Assembly: GCF_031755915.1 (NCBI RefSeq) | Contig: NC_083388.1 | Location: 19,060,001-19,124,000 of the forward strand | DNA from: Ziziphus jujuba | Lineage: Eukaryota > Streptophyta > Magnoliopsida > Rosales > Rhamnaceae | Length of the DNA stretch: 64,000 nucleotides | Direction of reading: 5' to 3' | In this document: in pieces, positions 1 through 12,271 of the stretch | How positions within the stretch are numbered: the stretch's first letter is position 1 | Layout: each line of letters starts with the position of its first letter | Position numbers and translations under genes: made by a program | Notes under the pieces: model-generated | Databases searched by the model: none | Seen by the model: the letters and a program-made list of their open reading frames with translations, nothing else | What the model was told of the DNA's origin: nothing

Positions 1-43
1 CTCTAATAATTTTTTGATGGTAACAAAGAGAAGCATCAACCAC

Positions 44-3000
44 CTGAAGTGTACATTGTCAAATTGAATGCTACCCCCACTCAAATTCAGAGGCTTTGCA
101 TCATCCTTATCTGCAATGTCAGCTCTCTCCTGCAGTAGTTATAGAAAGAAGACACAGGCATCAAAAGAGGTTTTTCCTTAACATTACTAAGAACTCACTA
201 ATATGTCAGGAAGTATAAACAACAAGATTAACTCATGTGCAAGGGCATTAACACAACCAACATGGAAAACTCAACACAATCAAAAAACAACCTCATAAAG
301 AAGATTATGACATCCAGTTAAAACTAAAAATTAAGAAAACTGTAAAGATTTTCCTCGAAAATCACCTCCAGCAACTGAAACATTGCCTTCATGTCAACTA
401 GACTCTGTATAGTCTCACGATAAACACTACCAAGGAAATTGAGTGGAAGAGATAGTTGGAAGAGAAGCCCATTCACCATCACCTGCATTTTGAATTTAAT
501 CCATAATTTACGTGCAACCTCCACATAATCATTTTACAAATCCAAACTCTAAAAACTATTCAACTTATCAAGAAGATAATTTACCAAATCACCGACTGTC
601 ATACTTCCATTCAAAATACCATGCGAGCATAACACCATAGCTGTTGACAAAGCTGTGCTAAATATAGCGTTTTGGCCAAAGTTTAAGAAAGCAAGACTAC
701 GTTGCGCTTTCAAAGCAGCATCTTCATACCCTAAAAGACAAAACCAGCAAAATCAGTAGAAAAAGAAAAAATGCATGATTAATAATCAATTAAAAAAATT
801 TATGAGGAAATAAAAAACCCCAATGAAATAATTGTCAACTTACTCTCCAAATACTCATCATATTTGCCAACTTCAAATGTTTCATTGTTGAAATATTTCA
901 CAGTCTAGGGGGAAAAAAATAACATCAGATAATAATAAATACTTTAAAGTGCAGCAACAAGAAAAAATAACATAATTAACGTAAAGAGAATAGCCCATAA
1001 AATATTCATCCCAACCTTACCTCATAATTAATAAGTGAATCGACTACCCTTGTATTTGCATCGTTATCGGCCTTATTCATGGACTTCCTAAACTTAGTTC
1101 TCCACTGGAAAGAAAAGAAACACCTTACATGAAATTTACTAACATTCTAAAAAATGAAAGCACGCAGGGCAATCAAGTGAGATCCAAATGTATTGATGTC
1201 AATGCAGCAAAGCAGCTCAAGATATCTCTGAATGTGACACAAATCTAACAGAAACAGGACTAAGAAGAAAAACTAGGAAAATGAAATGCATCAACTCATA
1301 GCTATAATCATATATGAATAAAAGTGGAAGGAGATATGTTACCTGCGTCACAGTCAATGTAAAGAAAACATATGCAGCAACTGATAATGAAGTGATCCAT
1401 GCAAATGGTGCTCCAAATTTGTAAGCAAGGATACCTGAAACCATAGATATCTGGAAGGATACATGTTAAATCTGTTGAACTTGTTCATGAACAAAGAATA
1501 ACAAATTCAGATCGACTGAAAAAGTTATTTTTCACAAAATGTCACCTATGAAGAATAGCATAAAATAGACGTGGATGATATGTTACGTTATACAATTAGC
1601 AGCAAATTCTATTTACATTAGGTACAGATCCATACCTCCAACACAGTGGGCAAGACATGGAATACCATAGCTGAAAGAATAAAATTTATTCCACGGCTAC
1701 CACGGTCAATTATTCGGCTCAGTGCACCTGTTTCTCGACTGGAAATTTAACAGCAAAATATGAAACCGATAATACAGAATAAACTTTTTGGCATAAACAA
1801 TATTGTTTAAAGGAATTTATAAAAAGTTTAAGCAGAGTATCTAGAGGAGGTACATTGATTATAAACAGCCTGAGGTGCTACATAAGCTACACCATGTTCA
1901 TCCAATCAAGTGCAAATTCAGAAATATGCCTACTTTCAATTTTCCAGTTTATTATACAGGAATTATTTTTTTAGGGAGATATACATACCTAAGATGATAA
2001 CGAAGGTCAAGGTCATGCAAATGCGAAAAGACCTGCAAATGTTAGTTCCTAATATATATGTCAAAGTCATTCGAGCATCTAAAGTATTAGAAAAGAAAAA
2101 TTAAAAATAAATTTTAAGAACATGCTGGAATGTAGAAAATTTTGGAGGTATATTTGTAAGAAAAGATCGAGGGTTATGGCATACCTTCCTTGAAACTGAT
2201 CGGATTGTTCGCAAAGCTACCTTAGAGAATATAGCGGTTCGGAATTCTGCCACAATACAATTTCATTTGATTTGAAGAATTGAAATACTCCAAAGAAGAT
2301 AAACACAAGAAAAAGATGTGAATAAAAAACATATTGTAACAAGTAAAAATTTTTTAAAAAGAACGTGACAAAAAGTAGTTTTACTTTAAACAGAACGCAA
2401 AATCATATATGTCATTTAAGTATTGAAAAAAGAATATATATATATATATATATACTAATTTTGAAATGTGAACAAGTATCAGCAAACAATTACATCATTT
2501 GTAGTACCGTTGAAAGCAGAAGCTAATGTGCGTGCAATCCCATAACCAATCATAACCGAAGCTGGAGTTGCAAAAAGAAGTAATGAAGTCGAATTCGCTG
2601 TAGTGAAAGAAGCAAGAGCACTAGCATTTCCAGTTGCAGTGGTTAACCAATCCACAGCCAGCTTAAATAGGAATGGCACCTGAACATTTAGAACCTGAAA
2701 AAACAAACAAGCACCCATTAAACACTACTGGATACCATCCTTAGCATACAACATTAGAGTATGAAAGGAAGCTAAATTGTAACACAATAAAAAAATCATT
2801 GACAAACTGACCTTAGCTCCAACCAAAAGACCCAATGCTGCAATGACCCTCAAACGGAATTCGAGGTTGTCTTTCATCCACAAGTAACTGGCAAGAGTAC
2901 GGAGGATTTTCACGTCAGCAACTTGTTGGTCTGGAGGTCCCTTAATAGTAGTAGCTTTGCTCTGCTCTGCAGATTGCTTAGTTGCATCTCCATTTTGGTT

Positions 3001-3077
3001 ATCAGTAGGAGATGTAGAGAACAATTTGCGTCCATTGATCATCGAATCCTGTCATTGCCAAAGCATTTCAGAGTAAA

Positions 3078-3118
<41 letters not shown>

Positions 3119-3523
3119 AACATATTAAAGAAGAAGAAACAAAGGGAAAAAAAGAGAAATGGGCAAACAGTCAGATTGACTAACAGGTTGAGACTGAGGG
3201 TTACGAGAGGAAGAGGAATCAGCAAGGAAGGCATTGACGTGGGTGGTAAAGAGGATGGTTTGGGGACAAGGCCTCGTTGTCGTTCTACCAATGGGGTTCA
3301 ATGGGTTGCCATGAAAGTCGCTTCTGGTGCTGCTGTGAATGAGGCACCGTCGTTCTCGACTGCCATTAGAACTGCTTCCACAGCCAATATGAGCTATGGG
3401 ATACAAATTGGCGGTCTGGGTTAGAACAATACGTTTCAATAGAATCTTCCTGTGGCCTCTGGCTTGTATAGAGAGAAGCTCACCACCAGCCCTACACCAT
3501 CTCGATGCGGTAGCACCCAGCAT
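44..3523 (-). CDS. ABCB25: Mitochondrial ABC half-transporter, ATM3/ABCB25 type (5' part, runs off left edge)
   Basis: Known role of the family: homodimeric exporter in the mitochondrial inner membrane that sends a glutathione-linked sulfur compound to cytosolic Fe-S cluster and molybdenum cofactor assembly. Twelve exons could be placed (high to low): 3523-3185, 3048-2812, 2694-2508, 2246-2185, 2032-1989, 1738-1636, 1450-1343, 1104-1021, 904-844, 730-585, 482-366, 129-44. All have GT-AG borders and phases agree across every junction. They encode about 524 residues: a Ser/Arg-rich N-terminus fitting a mitochondrial transit peptide (exon 1, 113 aa), then the transmembrane domain, with family segments such as [32 protein letters not shown] and [20 protein letters not shown]. 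The ATP-binding domain (Walker A, signature, Walker B) must lie beyond position 1. A 35-bp poly(A) run (3080-3115) sits in intron 1. Divergently oriented to NDHN. The start at 3523 gives a transit peptide of usual length. Confidence 0.93.
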
Positions 3524-4661
3524 TTTTTTTTTATATAATTATTATTATTGTTTCTCGATCAAATTCCTAATTTTTTTTTTTTCTTTTGAAAACAACAATT
3601 AACGGTGGGAAGACGACGAAAGATTGAACCTTTTAGACTAAAACTTACAACAAAAGAAAACTAATTAGAATAATCCAAAAATCGAAGAAAATCCCCAAAA
3701 AAATTGAAAAACAGAGAAAAACAGAGGAAAACAGAGAAAGAAGATATGTGTTTGTGATATGATTATGAGAAGGGCAAAAAATAAAGAAAACCCTGCTGAG
3801 AAACCTATAAGTTGCAGGCTACACTAGATTGTTCCATGGTACAAGTTTTAACGCAATATTAACATTTTGATAGAGGAGCTCTGCCCTCGCCGGTGGGATT
3901 ATTAGCGTCTCGCCGATCCCTTTTTCAGTCACAAGTTTCAAACGTTGAGGGTTTATGCTGCAGCCTTTCACAATATATATATATATATATATTGTATTAA
4001 ATTCCGTTGTCTGACTTCTCAGACCTTTCAAATTCTTTAGTGGCATCTAAAAAAACTTCAAATATTATAAAAATAATAATAAAAAAAAGAAAGAAAATAC
4101 TATATTTTAATTTTGGCTTTTCATGGAGAACAATTTTTTACCCCAAAAAAAAAAAAAAAATTAGAAGTAGCAATATGATTGGTTAATATGTGATTAATAT
4201 TTTAAAACAAAAAATTAGGACTAAATACAAATATCATTTTACTGTTTTATATGGTTTTGGTGATAAATCCTCAAGAAGTTACCAAAAGAAAAAAAAAAAA
4301 AAAAAAAAAAAGGTTACGTACACAATTTTCTGTGACTCATTTGGAATGAACTTGTCCCTGATTCCCCACTTGATTCACATGGGTCCACAAACCCCACGTC
4401 TCACTTACACTCAAGCCCAAACATGTTATAAAAGCTTGGTATGGTCATTTTCTTATCTCATTTGTACACCATACAAACTACACAACTTATTGAACTGCAA
4501 GTAATCTTCCATCCAATTTTCACCCCAAAAACAAAACAAAAAAAAGTAACCTTCTATCCAATTTTCATTTCATTTCTCATTATGGCTTCATCTCACCAGA
4601 AGCTATCACCATTTATTTCGTGGGTTAGAAACTTAGAAAAGAACACAGAGCAAAAGATAAA
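3524..4661. promoter_or_regulatory. Divergent intergenic region between ABCB25 and NDHN
   Basis: About 1.1 kb separates the two start codons and should hold both promoters. A good TATA box for NDHN (TATAAAAG) lies at 4427-4434, some 230 bp before its ATG, and a CCACGTCT motif with an ACGT core is just upstream, near 4394. The middle is low complexity: a TA run at 3973-3992 and A runs near 4145 and 4290. No further gene is supported. An ATG at 4582, downstream of the TATA box, opens a 56-codon frame that overlaps the NDHN start out of frame and ends at 4752. Confidence 0.6.
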
Positions 4662-5714
4662 ATGGCAGCAACGACAAGCTGCTTCAAGCATGGAATCCCT
4701 GTCTTGGCCAGTCCTCAGCAGAACCACCCACCGAGCCACAACTGCATGGTAAATGTAAAGATGGTGGGTAAGAGGGACATGATGTTGATGGGAGCGAGAG
4801 GAGGATATGAAAATGGCAAGATTTCCAAGAGGTTTGGCATGGTGAGGTGTAGCGGGATCGGGATAGGGGACTTCATTGGTGGAGATTTGTTGAGACCTGA
4901 TTTGGGTCAATGGCTTTCCGATGTAGAAGAGCATAAGGCTCTTGCCATTTACAGTCCACATGAGGGAGGCTATGAGGGTCGATACCTGAACCGTCTCAGA
5001 TACCAAGGCTACTACTTCCTAGACCTCACCGCCCGGGGTCTTGGCGATCCTGAGACCACCCTCACCAAGATTCACCCTGTTTGCCCTGTGAGTTTCTATT
5101 CTGCTTCCTTGATTCTTTAAAGCAGAAGCATGGGTAGTTTTTTCTGTAAGTATTTATTTTGGTCTGTGTTTTTGTTAAAGAGTAGGCTCATGTGGGCAAG
5201 CAGCCAATAGCAAGGTGGTATTTTCCACCAGAGGTTGATTACAGACTGGATGCATTGCCTCCGAATGCCAAAGGCCTTGTGGTCTGGATTATTGAAGCCA
5301 AGGTACACATTATTGAAGGACTTATATAGCATTATCTACCCGTCTTCAATGCATCAAACGATATTGAATCAAGATTATCATGGTCCTCTATGTGCAGGTT
5401 CTGTCCAAGTCTGAATTACAGTTTCTTGCTTTACTTCCGACTCTCAGGCCAAAAGTCCGGGTCATTGCTGAGTGCGGAAACTGGTAGGCTCTCCATAAAT
5501 TATGTTCTGCATCCATAATCAAGTTCTTGTTTCATAAACCTGTATGGCCATTGGCATCATTCCTGCCTTTCATTATGTTGCCTCAGTTATGCAGTTTTCT
5601 ATAGTTGAGACCTATTATATCCATGTTATAATAACTAAAGGTATTTGCAGGAGAAAATTCATGTGGAAGCCACTTAAAGAAATTGCTGGACTAGCTGCTA
5701 ATGAGGGGGCATGA
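4662..5714 (+). CDS. NDHN: NAD(P)H-quinone oxidoreductase subunit N, chloroplastic
   Basis: Nuclear-encoded stromal-side subunit (subcomplex A) of the thylakoid NDH complex, which passes electrons from ferredoxin to plastoquinone in cyclic electron flow around photosystem I. Four exons: 4662-5087, 5186-5302, 5398-5483, 5651-5714; GT-AG borders, total 230 codons plus stop. The first about 60 residues look like a plastid transit peptide (MAATTSCFKHG..., basic, no acidic cluster). The conserved body follows: the EGGYEGRYLNRLRYQGYY block with LTARGLGDPE at the end of exon 1, GKQPIARWYFPPEVDYRLD and KGLVVWIIEAKVLSKSELQF across exons 2-3, and FMWKPLKEIAGL at the C-terminus. These match the NdhN family of cyanobacteria and plants. 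Length is close to, slightly above, the usual about 210 aa, with the excess in the transit region. Convergent with SCC4, whose stop codon is about 0.8 kb away. Confidence 0.95.
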
Positions 5715-6527
5715 GAACAACCGTGTGCAATAGCAGACCAGAAGTCCACAGTTTTTATGGTCACCACATATGCTGAGGCTGTTCTCCCCTGACGGTTTCT
5801 AAGCTGTACTGCAGAGGAGAAGCAAATCCATAGAAAACAAAACGGGCCAAATATTTACAATAAGAATTGTCTAAAGTAACTGCATTATATTGAATTGTTG
5901 GAAGTACATAACAGTTCTCCTGTCTAAAATTACTACTTTTTTTAACCATGTAACAACACAGTCCCACCGCCTTGTATATTATTGTTTGTATCTTTGAATT
6001 GATAAGTTAAAGAGAGGAGCTTTCATTACATGAGCATGTTAAGCTAATACAAAAAGCCCGGGTTGCACTGATGGCAGCTATTTATGCTTCCAAGGACCAA
6101 CAAAAACCACTCATGTGACTCATTTGCAGAATGTTTGTGTTAAAAATAACGAACCAAAGTATTGCATTGTTGCTTTATTGGTTATTAGCTTTCACTTGTC
6201 CGGGAACATCATTAACTGTTCTAGAGACATTCTTAAAAAAGATGGAGAAGAGAGACAAAGAGAAGAAGAAGAAGAGAGAGGATATGGCAATATTAACGAA
6301 TGATAATATATTTATAGTTAAGAACTATACAACATCCCTAAAGATGCTAGAGACAATCTTTTGCTGGACTTTCTACTGTACAACAAAGTTGAATGCGCAT
6401 TGTTCTGTGGGACTTCCTACTCTATAACACATTGAATTGGCCAACCTTCAATCTCCTCCTAAGCTATCATTTTCTTTTGCTTATAAAAAGTGAAAGGGGA
6501 GGAAGTGGAACCTGTACAAATCAGAAA
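5715..6527. other. Convergent 3' intergenic region NDHN/SCC4
   Basis: This 0.8-kb stretch must hold the 3' untranslated regions and polyadenylation sites of NDHN (plus) and SCC4 (minus). It includes a purine-rich patch (GAAGAAGAAGAAGAGAGAGG near 6263). No coding sequence, RNA gene or transposon could be recognised. Confidence 0.5.
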
Positions 6528-9500
6528 CTAAATTTTCCTCTTCCCAAGTCTTCCTATGTCTAAATCCACTAGCCTTGACGTTGAAGAACCCGGTAATGGC
6601 GCAGACAAACCAATAGATTCTGGGATGTCAAGATTAATACTCATGGATGGACCAGCAATTGCACGTTTGATGTCAACCTCATGAAATTGTTGGACTTGAA
6701 GCTTCACTTTGTCAATCTGCCCATTTTATATACAATAAATATAACCAGTAAGTGCCTCAGACTAAACATCTGGACATTGGTTAGAAATATCAAGCAACTT
6801 TCCACTTATAAGACCAGAGAGATAATGTCCTTACTAGTTCAATGTGATGAATGGATGAAAGTGCATCAGCAAGCCTCTTTTGCAGATCATCCATCTTTTT
6901 CCTCTGATAGTCAATATTCTCCATTTCATTTCCCCTCTCACCCAATTCTTGATACAAAGCTGCCAGGAAACAGCATATATGTAACAATGGCGAAATGGTA
7001 AGTATGATATAATCAAACAATCTTTTAATTTGCTTCAACCATCAAATATCTGTTCCCACAATAAGCTACATTACCGCACAAGGTAATCACTGGAAGCCAT
7101 CTTTGTAACATGCACAGATCAACACAGAGAACAATGGAAGCATATGAAAAATATCAAACAAGAAAGGATACTTGAACAGAAACCTAAAATGATCATTCTC
7201 AATCTGTGCAAGTCACAAGATGATATATCAAAGATATCTCTGTTGCACTCAGAATGAGACCAGGTTGGCATCTAAAAGAAATGTGAAATAAAGAAATGTA
7301 AAATAAAGAAATGTGAAAGATCAGATATACTCGTCAACACAGAGAGCACCCAGATCTGAGTTGGGACATCATAAAGCTTCTTTGCCAATGTTAAGGATGA
7401 TCTCAAGATCTCTCTAGCCTGTACAGTGTCATGTAAGGCTAGTGCCAAACTTCCAAGGATTGTCAAATACTGTGCAACAAGTTGAAGGTTTCCCAGATGA
7501 TTATGTGTCAACTGCAAACCTTTGGCCAGTCGGTTTCTGCATCAACAATGATAAATTAGTGGAGAAAGAGTGAGTAGAAAAAGCAATGGACTGAAGAGTG
7601 GTCCATATTAAGTAAATGGCATAAAATGGTGAGCTGCAACGATGAGCTTATTATGGATTTTGTCCAGTCAACATACAGGGATTGAACCAGTTTTAAAAAA
7701 AAAAATTCAAACAGAGGAAGTTCCTGGATTATTTATTCAAAATGTTGTCAAACATTGCAAAGGGACAGGGTTGTGCATATTTTAGTTTTTGTCCTTATAA
7801 GTAGAAATAATATGACAAAACTTCAAGACACCATGTAATCATCACTCAATTGTTTTAACTGTATTTAAAGTCACCTAAGAAATATAAACCATTCCTTCTT
7901 TGGTGGAACTTGGAGGACACATTTGTTATCTGAACAAAGAGGACAGGAAAAGCATACATATTACTTAATAAGCAAAGGAGCTTCAAGACTGGGCTGATGA
8001 CGAAAGAGACATCATGTAATAATGTCCAGTTTTCTGGCTTAAGAAACCCAATTGTTCAATGCTTTATAGACAATGGTTAATGCAAAGACTATACATATCC
8101 CCACATAGGAGGTGAGGTCATCAGCCAGAATGATATTTTCCCTAGTGTGAGAAACGGGAACAGGTTCATTACAAACTCAAATATCTACCTTGCTTCCTGT
8201 AGATCATGTTGTTTCATCAATAAAAGTCCATAAGCAAAAAGGACACCAGTTTTCTCTCGAACTCCTACAAAAGAATCCATCATCCTGTAAACTGGTCCAA
8301 TCAAATCAAGTGCCTGCAAAAGAATATAACTTTAGCAAGGAAAAATTAACTTGATAACTATAAAATCAGATTGTAATGCCAAAATAAGCAGAAAACTACA
8401 GTTATAGAAAACATGTCACCTGCGAAGAGGATTCTGCATCACCAATGCAGATATAAGAGACAGCTGCATAAACTTGGCAAATGGCTTGCATTGATTTGTT
8501 CTCCGTGAGCTGAACATAAAATAAACATATAAAATTTATATAGAATCCATAAAATGTTCAATAAATATGAGCCTTCAGCATTTGCTAAATACAACAGATA
8601 CCATCCCTCCAAAAACTAAATACAATAAACTAATATACATTCGCACACAGAAACTAGCATATTGCTTCGAAGCATCATCTGAAAAATGGAACTCCTAGAC
8701 TGACAACAGCATCTATTCTAACCTAAGAGTGAGAAACTATAGAATACACACCCTTGCTGCTTCAATATAATGGAAAGCTGCTTCACTATAACAGCCAAAA
8801 CAATGAGCATACTGCCCCCTAAGCATCTCAATTACGCTCTCACAAGCCTGTAAAATTGTAGGGAAGCGTATAAACCAGTTTTTCATCTGCACCAGTGCCT
8901 GTTGGGAATAATTTAGACAACAAGGTAAGGGAGAGAGTATGAAAAAATTTCCCTACAAACAGAAAGCAGTTTAACTATTTAGTTCCATTCAAATAACTAC
9001 CAAAATGCATACATTCAAACACCATACCACATAACAGTCATAAAAAATTCCATAAAAATTCATGCAGGGGAATTTCACAAGAAATTTCTTCTTAACTGGA
9101 TAACTACATGTAATAATTTTTTAATGTGAATAAAATTATTTTACAGGAACAAGATCTCTGTAATATTTTTACTCCCACAGCGTTATTGTATTTGCAACAT
9201 TCAAGTTATGAGTTGTCAATTTTACGAAAGAAATAACTCTTCAGATAGGATTGACAAAGACACAATGAAACAAGGAACTAACTTTTATGACTAAACATGC
9301 ATTAATTAGGTTAATTAGAACACACATTACATTGTAAACCACTAAATTCAACTGTGCCAACGGAGCACATCTAAAACTGCTCTGAAAGCCAAAGAGCTCC
9401 AACAAACATATCAAACAACAAAATTACTAAAATGAATAAATGCGGAACTGAAAAAGTAACATGACTGAGGGCATAGAGATATGCAAATTGGGAAAATGAG

Positions 9501-11941
9501 ACATGTAACAAACCACAAAAATAACAAAATGAATAAATGAGGAACCTTAAAAAATACCATTAGTGAATGCATGCCACATACCTCTTGTGCTTCAACAAAC
9601 TCCGACCTAGTTAGGTCCACCGCAACTTTGTTTTCAAGGAACTGCATTAGTAGCATTAAATATACACCAGCCATCCAGATTGCAGAGTGCTGCAGATTCA
9701 CCTCTGCACAAACAAAAATAAGAAAGCTTGATTTATTAACCACAAGATCACAGAAGCACTGAAACCTTGCTATTGTAGCATTCTGGAAAAGTGAAACCCA
9801 CCTCTCACACCGTCAGTTATTCCAAGCTTAACCAGTTCTTCTGCAGTAAGATAATAAATTAAAAGATAATAAGTCAGATACCTGAACTGGTAAGATCATA
9901 TACAATATGTCCACATCACTTTCATCATAACTTTTAATACATAAATAACTAGCTGCAGCTTCAAACTGTAACAACTTAACAGGAAAAGAAACATGAACTG
10001 TTTGGTAATGTAAAATGACCACCTTGTATGGTATGCATTCCAGATTGAATACGTTTTCCACACTCCTTAAAAAGTCCTTTTGGACGCCCAAAGATGACCA
10101 CCATTAGATCAACTAAAGCATAGACAGCACTTTTAGGTAGCCACTCCCCATCAATTGGTGGAGGTGCCAACTCAAGCTTATCTCCAGATGTTCGTCTCAC
10201 ATTACCAAAATATGCTGGTTCCAGAAAATCTTTTCTACTTGAATTACTAAATCTTGTCATACTACTTAATCTCTCCTGAAGCAAAGCTTGTTTTTCAGAC
10301 AGAGCAGACCTATCCCTGTAGTGGAGATCGGACCGGGAGAGACTTTGATTCAAGGCATCAAGTTCCTTCGTCAGCTCCTGTACATGCTGTGTTTGCTGCA
10401 AATCAGCCTTCATAGCAGTATCCAAAATGTCTATATGCTGTGCAGCATTCTTGTAGTCACAGATCCGAAGCCGATAAAATATGTGCAGCAGCTCATTGTA
10501 AAAGAGTAAACCAAGGCAATGTTGTCTCTTTTTGGATGTGAAGAGTTAACAATACAGATATAAAAACAAGCACCACCAGCACAAGAAGCAAATTAGCATA
10601 CGAAAGTTACATTAAACAAAACATACAGGAATAAAGTAAATCTTTCCAAGTTGCTTAGCCACACATTGAAAAGCAGGATCGCTAACATAGACAGGCATGC
10701 CCTTACTTTTTCTGGCGCAATGGACTCCCAGACCTGATCACATTTGTTAACAGCTCCCTCAACCAGATTTGGATCTTCCCATTGCATGAGGTGCACATGC
10801 AGGATTGAAGTTGCAAAAAACATCTGGATTACCAAAAATACAAAAAGAAAAAAAAGAAAAGAAAAAAGAAACATGCAATTAATGACATGTAAAACATAAC
10901 AATCGGTTGAAAGGGGATTTATTTAGTATATTCCTTTCGGTTGTATTTCGCTGAATCAGAAGATAGAAGGACAAAAATGGATGCTGTTATCTACTTTTGA
11001 CAAACACAAGATATGGCAGGACAAACTCATCAATTAAACTAAAACCTTACAAGAGCATTTTTTTTTCTTGCAAATCAAGAAAACATTGGTCCTCGAGGCA
11101 CCCATTGACAGCAGAAATGTGAACATACAACTTGCTTCCAACTAGTCTTTACCAAACAAGAATAGCGATAGACCCGAAATACAAACGATTAACAGAAAGT
11201 ACGGTGGATATGGATTACACAAACCTGCAACTCTGGATAACATATTTGAGCTGCACAAAGAAAACCGCACTGCAGTGCAGAGATTGAATTGGGATAGTCT
11301 CCTTCGATTATGAGAGCATTTGCAAGCTGCGAATTGAAGTTGCAACACCATAATTTCACTGCAATCCTTCAGAAAAGAAAACAAACCCAAGAATACAATG
11401 ACTACGTAACCTCAATTGCACTAGCAAGTAGACAAAAATGAGAAATACTTAAGATTATAAACAATTCCGTTCAAAATCAATTGGACCCCTTTAACCTCTC
11501 AACAAGTATAAAAAAAAAAACCACATCATAAACCCTTTGCAAAACAAGTTGGGGGGGAAAAAAGGGCACAACATACTCGTTTCCAGCAGAAGCAGTTAGG
11601 TCGAGAGCCTTATGAAGGATCTGCTTCTGAGGAGGAATAGCACCGACGAGATGGTAACACTGGCTGAGCAAGCTATAAGCTCTGAACTTCAAATCGAAGC
11701 AAGAAGGGATGGATTTCAAGAGGAGCTGAGCGCGTTCGAGGTGAGACTTTGCGTGATTGACGTTGTAAGAATGCTTGAGGAGCAGAGTGGCGATGCGGAG
11801 ACGAGTCTTGACCTCGACGATTGGGAAGAAGGACACGTGGCTCTGGCAAATAGCTTCCAGGCACTTCACCGCCTTCGCTATCTCTCCCTTCCTCTCGTGG
11901 TGGTCTGCTAGTCCCCACAGTCCCTCCGCCACAGCTTCCAT
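6528..11941 (-). CDS. SCC4: Sister chromatid cohesion protein SCC4 (MAU2 homologue)
   Basis: Partner of SCC2/NIPBL in the nuclear complex that loads cohesin onto chromatin; a TPR-like helical repeat protein that wraps the SCC2 N-terminus (family knowledge). Twelve exons: 11941-11577, 11366-11225, 10823-10707, 10527-10023, 9840-9802, 9703-9582, 8898-8752, 8509-8420, 8313-8189, 7536-7331, 6959-6835, 6716-6528 (stop 6530-6528). Phases agree throughout and give 723 aa, essentially the length of plant SCC4. Exon 1 carries the conserved N-terminus (MEAVAEGLWGLADHHERKGE) and a first TPR-like block. Exon 4 holds a charged, coiled-coil-like stretch around TKELDALNQSLSRSDLHYRD. The basic tail ends ...LDIGRLGKRKI. 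The gene looks intact and single copy, but its promoter, leader and first codons recur at 45853. Confidence 0.94.
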
Positions 11942-12271
11942 CTCTCTCTCTCTCTCTCGCTCTCTCTTTCTCTACACTGTGATTTCTAATTCCATGGAAG
12001 AATTGGAAAACAAAGCCAAAACAGTAAAAAGTAAAAAACGTAGCATGTCGAATTGGAATTGAGTGTATACGTTTATTATTTGTTTTGGGTGTTAATTCTA
12101 ACGTAATTCCTTCCAAATTTGACATAGAAATAACAATATAATATCAAGAAATAAGTAAATACATTTTCCCCTCCTTTAAAAAACACATTTTCCAAATTTA
12201 GTCGATAAAGAAATGATAAAAAAATAATAATAATAATAATAATAATATAATGTCATATGAAAGCCCATACT
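11942..12271 (-). promoter_or_regulatory. SCC4 leader and promoter region with CT microsatellite
   Basis: Directly upstream of the SCC4 ATG the plus strand carries a CT-rich run (11942-11970, so GA in the mRNA), a common 5' leader feature in plants. An (AAT)n tract lies at 12226-12246. This segment is duplicated at 45876-46260 with a longer pure CT run. Upstream the promoter is cut by the GGATT-repeat element starting near 12272, so SCC4 has only about 330 bp of proximal promoter before transposon sequence. Confidence 0.6.

Noticed and set aside
3923..4046. Minus-strand frames around the TA run between ABCB25 and NDHN
   Set aside because: Composition is low-complexity, with IYIYIYI stretches from a TA repeat and no similarity to any family.
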